64,000 bases of DNA, taken from positions 11,904,001-11,968,000 of the forward strand of contig JBHGNT010000017.1 of NCBI GenBank assembly GCA_043228905.1. Direction: 5' to 3'. Shown here piece by piece: positions 1 to 15,024 of the stretch (positions are counted from its first letter, which is position 1; every line of letters begins with the position of its first letter). The notes under the pieces were generated by a model. It ran no database searches. It was given only the letters and a program-made list of their open reading frames with translations, and had not been told where the DNA came from. The position numbers were made by a program, and so were the translations under genes. The stretch comes from Azolla caroliniana (lineage: Eukaryota; Polypodiophyta).

Positions 1-73
1 ATATTCAACTATACAACTTTAAGTTTTTAGTTCATTACGGTTTTGAACAATAAGAATGAGCATTTGCACTTAC

Positions 74-4704
<4,631 letters not shown>

Positions 4705-4767
4705 GTTCACTGTCTCCGTGTCTCTACGTCTGCGTTGATGATTCAAATCAAGTTTTCGTCCATGGCC

Positions 4768-4768
<1 letters not shown>

Positions 4769-4803
<35 letters not shown>
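4769..4803. repeat. (CT)n tract upstream of the OS9 start codon
   Basis: (CT)n on the plus strand, so (GA)n on the gene strand, about 65 bases upstream of the proposed OS9 ATG at 4704. GA tracts are common in plant 5' leaders and core promoters, so this probably lies in the 5' UTR or promoter of OS9. No clear TATA box was found upstream. Confidence 0.7.
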
Positions 4804-4804
<1 letters not shown>

Positions 4805-5719
4805 TCTCAGATGTAATCTCTTCTTTGATTTTACATGCCCATTTTGGCCTCTTAAAAGATGTTACTACACATACATGCATATATGTATCTACCTTCGGTC
4901 CATTAATCCATGGTTTAACGGTTTATTGGTTCCAAAAGAATTTAATGGTCTAGTTTTGTTTAAATTTTTAATAAACGGTTTAGTTTCGGTTTAGTTCTAA
5001 AACTCAGGTTTATGAGTTTACAGGTTTCAAGGTTTATTGATTTTCATTTAATTGTTGTTTTTCACCTTAATAGTTTATTAATTTAATGTTTTAATTAATG
5101 GTTTTTTATTGGTTTAATTCATTTAACTTAAATGTCTATTTAATTTAATGGTTTAATTAAAGTTTCTTTTATAGATTTAATCAATTTAACTTAAATGTTT
5201 ATTTAATTGTGCGATTAGGGTGGATCTCCGATTGGGCTTGGACTCGCGTATCAACACTACTCAACTACGTGAAGGATGGCTAGATGAATAATTGAGACCC
5301 CTTGAACATACCGCCCAACCACCCTCTATCCAACCTCAAAACCCTCGCTCTGAGTCATGGGCATCTACTCCATCCGTCAAGAAGACTTAGAAGCCCACGA
5401 CTCACAGGGCCTTCTCTACCCGTCGAGAAGGCCCTCACCTCAATCCAGCAAGGTAGTGTGTTGTGGTTCTGATCACAGAACCCCTCAACACATTAGATGT
5501 GTTACAAGGGGAGGGCGAGTTCCTATTATTAGGAGTAGGTAGTGTGCCTCATGCACGCTGGCACACCCATCCACCCTTGAGAAGATTGTGTTAATGTAGC
5601 AAGCAGCATGTGTATGTATATATTTATGTATGGCATATTGGTATGTATGGCATGCATGCATGCATGTATGTATGACGTGTATATATGTATGTATGTATGT
5701 CAATCTCAAATCTTTCTGT
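4805..5719. other. Intergenic stretch, AT-rich, with degenerate GGTTTA/TTTAAT repeats
   Basis: No gene is supported. About 4910-5210 is a degenerate low-complexity run of GGTTTA and TTTAAT words. About 5615-5700 holds imperfect TATG and GCATGCATGC repeats. The stretch separates OS9 from the first retroelement relic. Confidence 0.6.
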
Positions 5720-7436
5720 TCTAGTTGGATGCAAGATATGGAAAAATGGTTTGGTAGATTGGATGCAACACATTTACTTCAAGATGCATCACTAGATTCC
5801 TCTATAAATGAGGCATTTTTGCTATGCCAATGTACCATGACATGGGGCAAATGTGGAGGCTCACACTTCACACGTTATACTACACATGTTGCACCTAATT
5901 TCGGAGACACTGACAACACTACGACGACGATAAACAAGATTCGAAGGCTCTGACAAGGAGATCGTCCCACGTCAGCTTACGCATTTGATTTCTGTCTCTT
6001 GGCATGCGATATCCCTTGGGATGAAGCGGCCTTAATGAATCAATTCCATCAATGTTTGCGTAATGATGTCAAAGATCTTTTTCTTACTTTCCATGAAGAT
6101 CTGAAGTCTCTTACAAAGGCCATTAGTTGAGCTGTGCAATGTGATAATCGCCTATTTGAGCGACGTTCTGAGCGCCAACAAATGTTATGTCGCCAACTGA
6201 AATAGACATACGCTTCTGTAGTGACAACGCCTCCACAAGTTTCTAGACCCATTACAAGGGATGGCCCAACTTCAATGGAAATAGAGTCAACACAATGTCA
6301 AGGGCCTTTATCAGATATTGAAAAGTAATGATGTCGAGTGCACCGCCTATGCCTATATTGTGGCAGTCCAGGACATATAGCCGTGAATTGTCCCCATAAA
6401 CCTAGACATCAAGTATACCAAGTAAGTGCACATGACAACCCTACTTCGAGTTCCATTATTACTTCTAATAACATAAGTAAGCCTAATAGTCCATGCCATG
6501 AGAATAGATTTGATGTCTTGAGCCAATTAGAGGATGTGTTAAACGAGTAAGTCCGGCCAAAATAGGAGCCATTTGGTTGGACCATCCTAGATTGTAGAGT
6601 TAGTTCCAAGTCGTGGTTCCATTTCATCAAATCAAGTTAGTAGATTTTTTTCTCCACAAGTGGAGCTTACCACATCTACATGTCATCGAGTTCTAGCCTC
6701 TGCCCTCCTAGATTCTGGAGCCAACTCTTGTTTCATGGATCGTGAGTTTGCATTGTCACAAAACATCCTCTTGAATAAGCTTCCAAACTTAGTAGCCGTA
6801 GGAGTCATTGATGTCCGACCCATAGCATCATTGAACTCCATTACCCAAAGATTGATTGGATGAAAAGAACAATTGAGGAGACCTAGGAATCTCCGACATT
6901 AGATACTGGATCCCATAAGTTATCGACCATATCTCTACGTCGGTTACGTGAGGAAAGGGGAAACGAGGACATGTTCGTATTCGCAATAGTAGCAACTCCA
7001 TCATCCACCTTACATGAAGCACACATTAAACTACCAAAGAAATACAAAAGAGTTCTCAGACATCTTTGATAAGGTGAAGGCCAATACATTGCCAGAGCAT
7101 TGGCCATACGACTAACCTATTGACTTACAACCAGGGAAAGAACATCCATGGGGGCCGATTTATAATATCTCCCCTATAGAGCTAGAGACTTTGCAGGAAT
7201 ATATCGACGAGAATCTAGCAAACGGATTCATTTGGTATTTTAGATCCCGTGCGGGTGCACCTATCTTCTTCGTTAAGAAAAAGAATGGGTCTCTTCGGTT
7301 GGTTGTGGATTATTGAAGGTTAAACAAACTGACTATTCGTAATAGATATGCTCTAGCATTAGTCCCGAATCTTTTGGAACGTCTCAATGGAGCAAAATAT
7401 TTCACAAAGTTGGACCTTCACTATTATGGGCATGAC
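5720..7436 (+). pseudogene. Ty3/gypsy relic: gag, protease, start of reverse transcriptase
   Basis: Decayed 5' half of a Ty3/gypsy polyprotein, read with several stops and frame changes. About 5720-6550 is gag, ending in a CCHC zinc knuckle (CLYCGSPGHIAVNC, 6349-6390). About 6660-6863 is the aspartic protease, with the active site LLDSGAN. About 7135-7436 is the N-terminus of the reverse transcriptase, with KKKNGSLRLVVDY followed by a stop and then YFTKLDL. It stops abruptly in the RT, where a foldback sequence begins at about 7437. The RT closely resembles that of the gypsy copy at 52085-54074 (both have [14 protein letters not shown]), so they are one family, but the two copies overlap in the RT and are therefore not halves of one element. 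Confidence 0.8.
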
Positions 7437-7608
7437 CATATAATATCCCGTGCTGAGAATTGACCATAGTATTCTATACACATGGATAAGTGTGAGGGTG
7501 AAACGAGAGTGTAAAGAAGGGGAGGATTACTTTTAATCCTCGGGATTGAGATCCAAGTTATCCACGTGTATAGAATACTATAGTAAATTCTCACCACGGG
7601 ATATTATA
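7437..7608. repeat. Foldback sequence related to the G1 gypsy LTR end
   Basis: The left arm (from GCATGACCATATAATATCCC) is homologous to about the first 112 bases of the G1 LTR read in the plus direction. It is followed by an inverted copy of roughly the first 60 LTR bases, ending CACGGGATATTATA. The result is an imperfect inverted repeat of about 60 bases with a loop of about 60. It breaks the gypsy RT on its left and is cut by a copia LTR on its right. It could be a MITE-like derivative or two colliding LTR fragments. Confidence 0.6.
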
Positions 7609-8045
7609 TGTGTGAATGTAAACGTGTGGAAGAGTTAGACAAAACCGGCTCAGCCGGATTGCAACAGAGAATAAGATGAAGGTTTAATGGAGAAGCTTAA
7701 TACACAAAGAGTATACGCGTGAGAGAGAGAGAGAGCAGAACATAAACTCAATTCAAAATATCACTCTGAAAACTCTGTACATACAACGTGCTAAACAACA
7801 CTATTTATACAAGTCCATAAAGGACTGACAAAAGTACTGACAGGTACTTCAATATTCATACATGCGACTGACACTAACTATGAGACAATGATTACCTAGT
7901 AGTCTAGGCTACTACTAGGCTTCCGGTTCCCGCTCGAATCCAACTCTCCGATCCGTCTCCCCGATCCGGCCGATTGTTTCCGGATACCGATCCGGCTCAG
8001 GCTTCTTCAGCCGATCCGGATCCGGTTGAGCTTGCTAGCTCAACA
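7609..8045 (-). repeat. Copia C, 3' LTR
   Basis: On the minus strand the LTR starts at 8045 with TGTTGAGCTAGCAAGCTCAA, directly after a polypurine tract (TTGAGGGGGAG, about 8046-8056). It contains a TATA-like TGTATAAATAG and ends near 7609-7611 with CATTCACACA. The start forms a short hairpin, GTTGAG...CTCAAC, shared with two other copia LTRs in the window. It is the outermost layer of the big nest. Confidence 0.75.
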
Positions 8046-8056
8046 CTCCCCCTCAA

Positions 8057-8761
8057 GCTAAACTTGAGGTCGGATCGTGGTGTTAGTGTTCGTGGCAACC
8101 GATTCTTCTACGCGGCTCCTTTTGGCGTTGCTCCGCCTTGCTTGTACTCCTCGTCCAGTCTGGTCCTGTTTGTTGCGGCCCTTCTGGTTCTGCGCACCTC
8201 GACCTCCTCGGTCGGCTTGTCTGCTCAACATGCCCATTTCAGCTCCCTCGCTGTTGCAACTCCGACACTTGTCGACCCATTGGTTCCTTCGTGTTGGCGT
8301 CGACTTCCGTTGTGTCCGTGTCCATTTGGCCTTTAGTTGATCCGGCTTCTCCGAATCTTGAACTAAATCGGTTTCCTTCGATTCGTTCCAGCTCTTGTCC
8401 AAATCGGTCGCTCCCGATTCGTTCCGGCTCTTGTCCGAGTCAGTGTTCTCCAACTCGTCTTCCGGTTTCATGCCTTTCACCATATCAAACCATGTCCGGG
8501 TCTTGGCCTTCTCCTTTTGGTTGGTTCTGTCCTTCTTGACTCTGCCGCCACTGCCGCTCATTCCGACTTGTTTGGAAGTGTCGACTTCCTTCGTCGACTC
8601 GGCTTCCTTTTTCCCTTTGTCTCCCCCTTTTTTGGTTCTTTCTTCCTCTCCGGCTCCTTGTCCAGTGCCATCTGTTCCCTTTCCTTTTCTTCCCCTCAAA
8701 TGCGGCACGTCAAGATGCTGAACACCAAGCATTTCGGTGAAGAGCTACAACTTCTCCGATC
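8057..8761 (-). pseudogene. Copia C: RNase H C-terminus with a long charged extension
   Basis: On the minus strand the frame containing FTEMLGVQHLDVPHLRG (the usual tail of copia RNase H) stays open from about 8735 to 8058. It encodes about 215 further residues rich in Lys, Arg, Glu, Gly and Asp before the polypurine tract. The upstream half of the RNase H is on the far side of the G1 insertion, at 51605-51655. A TAG lies a few codons before FTEMLG. Copia pol usually ends soon after RNase H, so the open extension is unusual; it may be an extra C-terminal domain or chance openness. Confidence 0.65.
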
Positions 8762-8766
8762 TGAGC
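8762..8766. repeat. Target site duplication of G1 (TGAGC), left
   Basis: TGAGC here and again at 51600-51604, directly outside the two G1 LTRs. The copia RNase H frame (TKPL on one side, SEK and FTEMLG on the other) becomes continuous when one copy of the duplication is removed. This shows that the LTRs 42 kb apart belong to one insertion. Confidence 0.88.
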
Positions 8767-9232
8767 TTTTAGAGACATAGACTAATGTAAGCATTAGATA
8801 AGGATGGAATATAGATGAATAGATAGATCTAGATAGAGAGGAGAGAGAGAAAGAAGGGTGCTGATCCACCCGACAACCCTTGAGCGAAGGGATCGAGATG
8901 AACTCGAGCCTCGATCGGCGTCCCATACCACCGCCTTGGCATCGAGTCGTACCTGGTGCTAGCGCGCTCACTACAAGAGTTGAACCACTCACGAACAATG
9001 TCTCAACGTAGTCAATAGATGATGAAATGAGGGTAGTTAGGCCTCTTATTTATAGTGATACCCAAGGCCCCCAGCCATGTTCACACTTGGCCTAATGGGT
9101 TGTCTCAATCCCGAGGATTAAAAGTAATCCTCCCCTTCTTTACACTCTTGTTTAACCCTCACACTTATCCATGTGTATAGAATACTACGGTAAATTCTGA
9201 CCACGGGATATTATATGGTCATGCCTATAACA
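8767..9232 (-). repeat. G1 3' LTR
   Basis: 466 bases. On the minus strand it starts TGTTATAGGCATGACC at 9232 and ends CTCTAAAA at 8767. It contains TATTTATAG-like promoter sequence and a purine-rich GAGAGGAGAGAGAGAAAG tract. It matches 51138-51599 with about 6% substitutions and a 4-base indel. The 3' terminus is not the canonical CA. Confidence 0.85.
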
Positions 9233-9246
9233 TACTCCCCCTCTTT
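9233..9246 (-). other. G1 polypurine tract
   Basis: On the minus strand AAAGAGGGGGAGTA directly precedes the LTR. This is the expected primer site for plus-strand DNA synthesis, and it ties this LTR to the gypsy coding region rather than to the copia relic next to it. Confidence 0.8.
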
Positions 9247-9945
9247 AAAATATTGCACTCTTGCAATGGAAAACTAGGGAAGTTAGTTCTGAGAGTATTT
9301 TCGCGTTCCCATGTGGCATCTTTTATTGATTTATCCATCCATTTTATTTTAAATTCTCGGATTTCTTTAGTACGTAATTTTTTTGTTTTAACATTGAGAA
9401 TTCTTTCTGGTACATGTGGTTTAGAAGATAACTCTTCAGAAGTAACCAAAGTTTCAGTTGTAACTGTATTGTCGCCAGAACCTAGAAGTTCTTTTAGACG
9501 ACTCACATGAAAGACTGGATGAATTCCAAAACCATCGGGAAGAGCGAGATGATAGGCGGTACACGTAAAAATACCTTCTGTCCAAGGTTAAAGACACGAG
9601 GTTGCCTATGATGATCAACATAAAAACATGCTTTATCTTGAGCTATTTTTATATTATCTCGTGCAATATGCAATGTATCTTGCATAACCCGAAGAAAGTT
9701 TTGTGTACTTTGCAACTCATCATGATCTATATTAACATCAATTGGGGCTCGTGGCTGAAAACCATACATCAACATAAAAGGACTATATCCCGTCGATGTA
9801 TGCTTGGAGCTGTTATAAGCAAACTCCAAATGTGGGAGATAACGTTCCCATTTTGTTGGTTTTGCACCAACATGTGCTCGAAGAATGTCCTCAATAATTT
9901 GATTTACTCGTTCTGTCTGTCCATCGGACTGAGGATGATTCGTGG
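9247..9945 (-). pseudogene. G1 integrase C-terminal half and chromodomain
   Basis: Continuation of the G1 integrase after the Tat-like insertion. The segment next to the breakpoint has NHPQSDGQTERVNQ, the region before the catalytic Glu, followed by LEFAYNSSKHTSTGYSPF and the C-terminal DNA-binding part. A frame change at about 9505 leads to a chromodomain-like module (ILNVKTKKLRTKEIREFKIKW, then DATWE). Chromodomains of this class direct integration to modified chromatin. When one copy of the CGTGG duplication is counted, the integrase frame is continuous with 26637-27380. Confidence 0.82.
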
Positions 9946-10407
9946 TGTTAACCGGCCAACAAGGGAAGTCCAGAATGGGAACCGAGGGGATAATTAATAA
10001 CCGGGAGCTGATTATATATTTATATAGAATTATTATGATTTGAGAAGCGAACGGATGGACACGGAATTGGTATGCCGATTTGGATCCGGATCAGTTCGTA
10101 GCCGGTTGCCGGTTGGCATCGGTTTGTACCTAAAGCCGGAGACCTATAAAAGGGCCAGGCTAGATTGTAATCATCAACGGATAATTAATAGAGTGCTATT
10201 GTTCTGTATTTTAATCATTGTTAATTACCCTTCTGTGCTAAGTTTAATTTATCCTACGCGTGTACTGTGACTAATGATCTTGCCGCTTAGTAACCAATTA
10301 GGGTTCCATTAATCGTCTATCTAACTCTATCTCACCGCAACACCCCTTGGTGAAGTGTCTCAAAGGGACACCCTGTGTTAGGCCATTGTTCGGCCCTAGC
10401 GATAACA
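9946..10407 (+). repeat. Tat-like element, first (outer left) LTR
   Basis: Starts TGTTAACCGGCCAACAAGGG and ends CCCTAGCGATAACA. Contains TATAAAAGGG as promoter. A decayed PBS-like TTTTGTCGACCATGATGG follows. It is visibly diverged from the second LTR. Confidence 0.85.
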
Positions 10408-10799
10408 CAATTTTTTGTCGACCATGATGGTATAATAGAGGAAGACCATCTGCAGGAACTGGTGCACGCCGAGCAGCAGAGCCAGGAGACGCCAAGGCCG
10501 GTTGAGCCGGAAAAGGAGGAAGAGACGGTAAGACCAGTCGAATCGGAAATGGATACAAAGCCAGTCAGACCGACAGAGCCGCAGGCAATGAACGTCAACC
10601 AGCAACAGTCACAGCCGGAGCCAGAGCGGCAAGAAGAGCAGCCACAGCCACAAGAACAACAACAATAGTAGACTACAGAATAGCTTCCCGAAGAACCATT
10701 GGAACCCTTAGATCAGAGCATTCTTGACATTTTGGAGGATGAATGAAGGGCGGATCGTGGGATTCGACGTACAAGGCATTGTCCCACAGGCGTGCCATG
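10408..10799 (+). pseudogene. Deleted internal region between LTR 1 and LTR 2
   Basis: About 30 bases of 5' leader join directly to sequence homologous to about 25800-26185, the Pro/Glu/Gln-rich end of the 3' reading frame (short blocks such as EPEKEEE and QPEPERQEEQPQPQEQQQ). It ends with the same GAGCATTCT...GGAGGATGAATGAAGG stretch that precedes the third LTR. This is a nearly complete internal deletion in a tandem copy sharing LTR 2. Confidence 0.8.
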
Positions 10800-11262
10800 T
10801 GTTAGCTGGCCGGCAAGGGAAGTCTAGAATGGGAACCGAGGGGCTCATTAATAATCGGGAGCTGATTATATATTTATATAGAATTATTATGATTTGAGAA
10901 GCGAACGGACAAACACGGAATCGGTATGCCAATCCGAATCCGGATCGGTTCATAGCCGGTTGTTGGTTGGCACCGGTTTGTACCTAAAGCCAAAGACCTA
11001 TAAAAGGGCCCAACTAGATTGTAATCATCAGTAGATAATTAATAGAGTGTTGTTGTTCTGTATTTTAATCATTGTTAATTACCGTTCTGTGCTAACTGTA
11101 ATATATCCTACGCATGTACTGTGACTAATGATCCTGCCGCTTAGTAACCAATTAGGGTTCCATTAATCGTCGGTCTAACTCTATCTCACTGCAACACCCC
11201 TTTGGTGAAGTGTCTCAGAGGGACACCCTGTGTTAGGCCATTGGCCGGCCCTAGTGATAACA
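10800..11262 (+). repeat. Tat-like element, second LTR
   Basis: TGTTAGCTGGCCGGCAAGGG to CTAGTGATAACA, followed by a PBS-like TTTTTGGCGACCACGACTCC. It acts as 3' LTR of the deleted unit and as 5' LTR of the long unit. Confidence 0.85.
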
Positions 11263-11313
11263 CAGTTTTTGGCGACCACGACTCCTGCACAAACGCAACG
11301 AACATCGGCGGGC

Positions 11314-12772
11314 ATGGATGACTATGCCAACAAACAACCCGGTTACGGAGCGAGCAAGAAGACTTGCCGAACGATTGTGAAAGCAAGAGGCTTTCCAACA
11401 GCGGTAGAAGAGATCCATGTAGATCGCTCATTTTCCAAAGTAATCCGGCGAGTGGCCGCAGAGTCACGCCGTAGGCAGCAAAATTCCCAACCGAACGAAG
11501 GAAGCAGCTTGAGCAGTCTCCGGGACGCGGAATCCATTTTGCAGGCACTAGTGACAGGGGGAGGCAATTCGGAACCATTCTCAGCCTTTGAATCAGACTC
11601 GAACGATGAATGCAGCGCCCATTCAAATTACCGTAGCAGCCACGATACCCCAGATGGATCAGAGGACGAGCAGTCGGATACCTTGCCGACACCAAAACCA
11701 GAGTTAACGGAACTGGAAGCCCCAGACCGGCAAGTGGCGGACCAACTTCCGACACCGCCATGTGAGACACCGAAAGAAGAGGAGGAAAGACCTCAGACAC
11801 CAGATGATGACATGCCGTTCCAATATCCCAAGTACCGGGATGATCAGGACGTAGAAGCTCATGTCTATGCATTTCTGCAAACATGGGAAGCAAACCACGT
11901 GTTGCAACGCTTGACCGTCGCCGAAGCAAAACGCTCGAAGATGGCAGAGTTCGGCATGACCTTGGAAGGACCAACAACGCGATGGTGCTTGATGCACACT
12001 CTCGGCACCATCATGACGCTTGAAGACTTAAAAACCAGATTTTTACAGTTCTTCAACAAGGAGATGGATCAACGGGAGATGGTCAGCCTATTCTACACCA
12101 TACGGTAGGAACCTACGGAAACCATTCAACAATTCGTAATCCGATTCCAGTGAATGCACAGTCAGCTCAATCGGGCACCACCGGAGGCAGAGGCTAAAGC
12201 AATATTCCTAGCAGCACTCTGGGAACCCGTGCGTATGGTGTGCGCAGTGATTGATTTCCGCACCAGCACGATCGACCAAGTCATAGAAAGGGTCAGGGAG
12301 ATGGAGAAAACAAGCTTGTGGCTAACAATGGGTGCACTCCAGCGTACATTACCGACAGAGGATGACTTACGTTTTTGGCAAGCTATACAATGTATGACTT
12401 GTCTCAATGCCGGGCACTCGACAATAGAATGTACCATGCAGACACAGTGCATGTTATGCCATTCCAGGATGCACACAATGGACCGATGCGAATATAACTT
12501 GCTGAACCGGCAAGCGGCACCAGTAAGGCAAATTGAACCCCGGAGCAACCGGGAGGAGGAAGAAGAACGTTGGCGGCGAGATGAGCGTTACCGGCCGATG
12601 CAAGATATCTGGAACAGAGACAGAAAGGACGCTCCCAACCGAGACCGGCAAGATAGCTACCAGGATTACAACGGTGAATGATATGAGCGATACAACCGGG
12701 ATCATTCCCTCGGTTACAACCAACGGAGGGAGGATCAAGGAAACTATGAAAACCGGCCCCGACAAGCTTGAC
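11314..12772 (+). pseudogene. Tat-like gag
   Basis: Gag begins at ATG 11314 and is open to a TAG at 12106, continuing in frame past it. Zinc knuckles follow at about 12391-12491 (CMTCLNAGHSTIEC and CMLCHSRMHTMDRC, both CX2CX4HX4C). Stops at 12106, 12682 and 12772 are of the TAG/TGA type. The gag frame is broken by a copia fragment at about 12770 and resumes after 15024 with a further knuckle (CYYCRQEGHYSNQC). The gag packages the RNA into virus-like particles. Confidence 0.75.
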
Positions 12773-12779
12773 ACCCATA

Positions 12780-14310
12780 GCCGCAGGTGGTTAAGTGCCA
12801 TGCAGGAGGAGATGGATTCCCTGCATGAGAACCACACATATGAACTTGTGGAGTTGCCGAAAGGAAAGCGGGCACTTCGAAACAAGTGGGTGTTCAAGCT
12901 GAAACCGGGAGATGCCGGAAACCCCCGAGATACAAAGCCAGGATCGTGGTGAAGGGGTTCCAGCAGAAGAAGGGCGTCGACTTCGACGAGATATTTGCCC
13001 CGGTAGTGAAGATGACCTCCATCCGGACGGTGCTGAGCATAGCGGCAAGCATGGACCTCGAGGTAGAACAGATGGACGTGAAGACGGCATTCCTTCACGG
13101 TGACCTCGAAGAAGAGATCTACATGCAGCAACCGGAAGGATTCGAGAAGAAAGGGAAGGAGCACCTGGTATGCCGGTTGAAGAAGAGCCTTTACGGACTG
13201 AAGCAGGCTCCCCGGCAATGGTACCGGAAGTTCGACTCGTTCATGACCGACGAAGGGTACCACAAAACGCAGTCCGATCACTGCGTGTTTGTGAAGAAGT
13301 TCGAAGGAGGAGACGTTCTAATACTCCTCCTGTACGTGGACGACATGTTGATCGTCGGACGGGACCAGGTCAAGATACGGATGCTGAAGAAAGCGCTTCA
13401 CCGAACCTTCTCAATGAAGGACCTGGGTCCGGCGAGGCAAATACTAGGGATGCACATCATCCGGGACCGGAAGAAGAAGCAGTTGTGGCTGTCACAGGAG
13501 AAGTACGTGACAAAGGTGCTTCACCGGTTCAACATGTCGGAAGCAAGACCGGTCGGGTCAACCCTCCCGGCAAACTGCAAGTTGTCCAGCAAGCAAAGCC
13601 CCAAGACAAAGGCTGAGAAGGAGGACATGATGAAAGTACCATATGCCTCTGCCGTCGGAAGCTTGATGTACGCAATGGTGTGTACAAGACCGGACATAGG
13701 ATATGCAGTCGGAGTGGTGAGCCGGTACATGAGCAATCCCGGCAAAGAGCACTGGAACGCGGTCAAGTGGATACTCCGATACCTGAAGGGCACGGCAAAC
13801 GTGTGCCTCCGATTCGGCTCCGGTAAGCCCGAACTCGACGGCTTTACCGATTCGGATATGTCGGCTGATGCAGATACCAGTCGGTCCACATCAGGGTATG
13901 TGATGACGTATGCAGGGGGAGCTGTTTCGTGGCAGTCGAGGCTGCAGAAGACGGTTGCGTTGTCAACCACGGAGGCGGAGTACATGGCGGCTGTTGAAGC
14001 CGGCAAGGAAATAATATGGATGAAGGACTTCATTAGAGAGCTCGGTATCCGGCAGGAGGAGTACCGACTCTACTGCGACAGTCAGAGTGCCATCCACCTT
14101 GCGAAGAACGCGACCTATCACTCCCGGACGAAGCACATCCAGCGAAGATATCACTGGATCCGGGAAAGGATAGAAGACCAGGAGTTCGTGCTGACGAAGA
14201 TCCACACGGACGAGAACGGGTCAGATATGCTGACCAAAGTGCTCACACCCGACAAGCTGGAAGCGTGCCGGAAGAGGGTCGGACTGGAAAGACATCCCAT
14301 GCCGAAGTGA
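12780..14310 (+). pseudogene. Copia D reverse transcriptase and RNase H
   Basis: RT with FHGDLEEEIYMQQPEGF-type motif and catalytic LYVDDMLIVG (about 13330-13360), then RNase H ending near LTKVLTPDKLEACR. A frame of 474 codons is open from 12886 to 14310 without a stop. A one-base frame change near 12915 separates it from the first 45 residues (to VFKLKPGDAG). Apart from this slip and the missing 5' half it is the best preserved coding stretch of the Tat nest. It copies element RNA and removes the template strand. Confidence 0.85.
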
Positions 14311-14320
14311 AGGGGGAGTT

Positions 14321-15024
14321 TGTTGGGATTACGGTCCCTCCGGATGGGATGGTCAGATGTCCGGGAATCAGGAATGAAGACCCGAATGAGGAGTACCCGG
14401 TACTTGGAGCCGGATGATGAAGACCCGGTTCCGGATCCGGATGATGAAGACCCCGGTTCCGGATCCGGATCATGAAGACCCCGGCTACGGAGCCGGATGA
14501 TGAAGACCCCGGCTACGGAGTCGGATGACGAATGTACCCGGAGAGAGATCCGGATGCGGGGACATATTTGTGAATATGTTTTCCAAGAGCCCTTTGAGGC
14601 TATATTTGTAAATAGTCCGAAAGTCATATGTGTATAAATATGACTTAGGGCAAACTGTTTAGTGCTGCTGGCTGTATGTTGTTGCCTATTGTGTATTGCC
14701 ACTCTTATGTGTGCAAGAGTGAAGAGAGCAGCCGAGAGAGAGAGAGTGAGAGAGAGAGACGAAGAGGTCGTTGCCTCTGTGTATTACCGCCGCCTGTGGC
14801 GAAGACAGAGAGCTCAAGGTTGTTGCCTTGTAGCTTCACCATTGTACATCTCTGTTTATAGTGATAGTTGGAGTCTGAGGACTCCCGTGGTTTTTCCCAT
14901 TTAGGGTTTTCCACGTAAAACATCATGTGTACTCTTCTCTCTATTGTCTTCGTGCATTTTGTATTTCCTGTTTTCTGTGAGTTGATCCTATTCCTCGGTT
15001 GTGGCCGAGCACTGTTTTCTAACA
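14321..15024 (+). repeat. Copia D 3' LTR with U3 minisatellite
   Basis: 704 bases, starting TGTTGGGATTACGGTCC right after the polypurine tract GAAGGGGGAGTT and ending GTTTTCTAACA. The U3 part (about 14395-14530) has four or five copies of a 33-base GC-rich unit containing GGATGATGAAGACCC. It contains TATAAATATG near 14632. It is related to the solo LTR at 34329-35077, especially in the 3' part (CTCGGTTGTGGCCGAGC). Confidence 0.85.

Larger units (their letters stand above)
12770..15024 (+). mobile_element. 5'-truncated copia element D inserted in the Tat-like gag
   Basis: Contains only the last half of a copia element: reverse transcriptase, RNase H, polypurine tract and 3' LTR. The 5' LTR, gag, protease and integrase are absent. 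The left boundary falls near 12770, where gag gives way to RT sequence (SRRWLSAMQEEMD). The right boundary is the LTR end at 15024, after which gag resumes. No target duplication is recognisable (GACAAGCTTGAC on the left, AGGACCTC on the right). The truncation could come from an aberrant integration or a later deletion. Confidence 0.75.

Noticed and set aside
11186-11977. 263-codon minus-strand frame over the Tat-like LTR and gag
   Set aside because: Shadow of the plus-strand gag, with no domain, crossing an LTR boundary.
12454-13281. 275-codon minus-strand frame
   Set aside because: Crosses the junction of gypsy gag and copia RT; antisense shadow of both.
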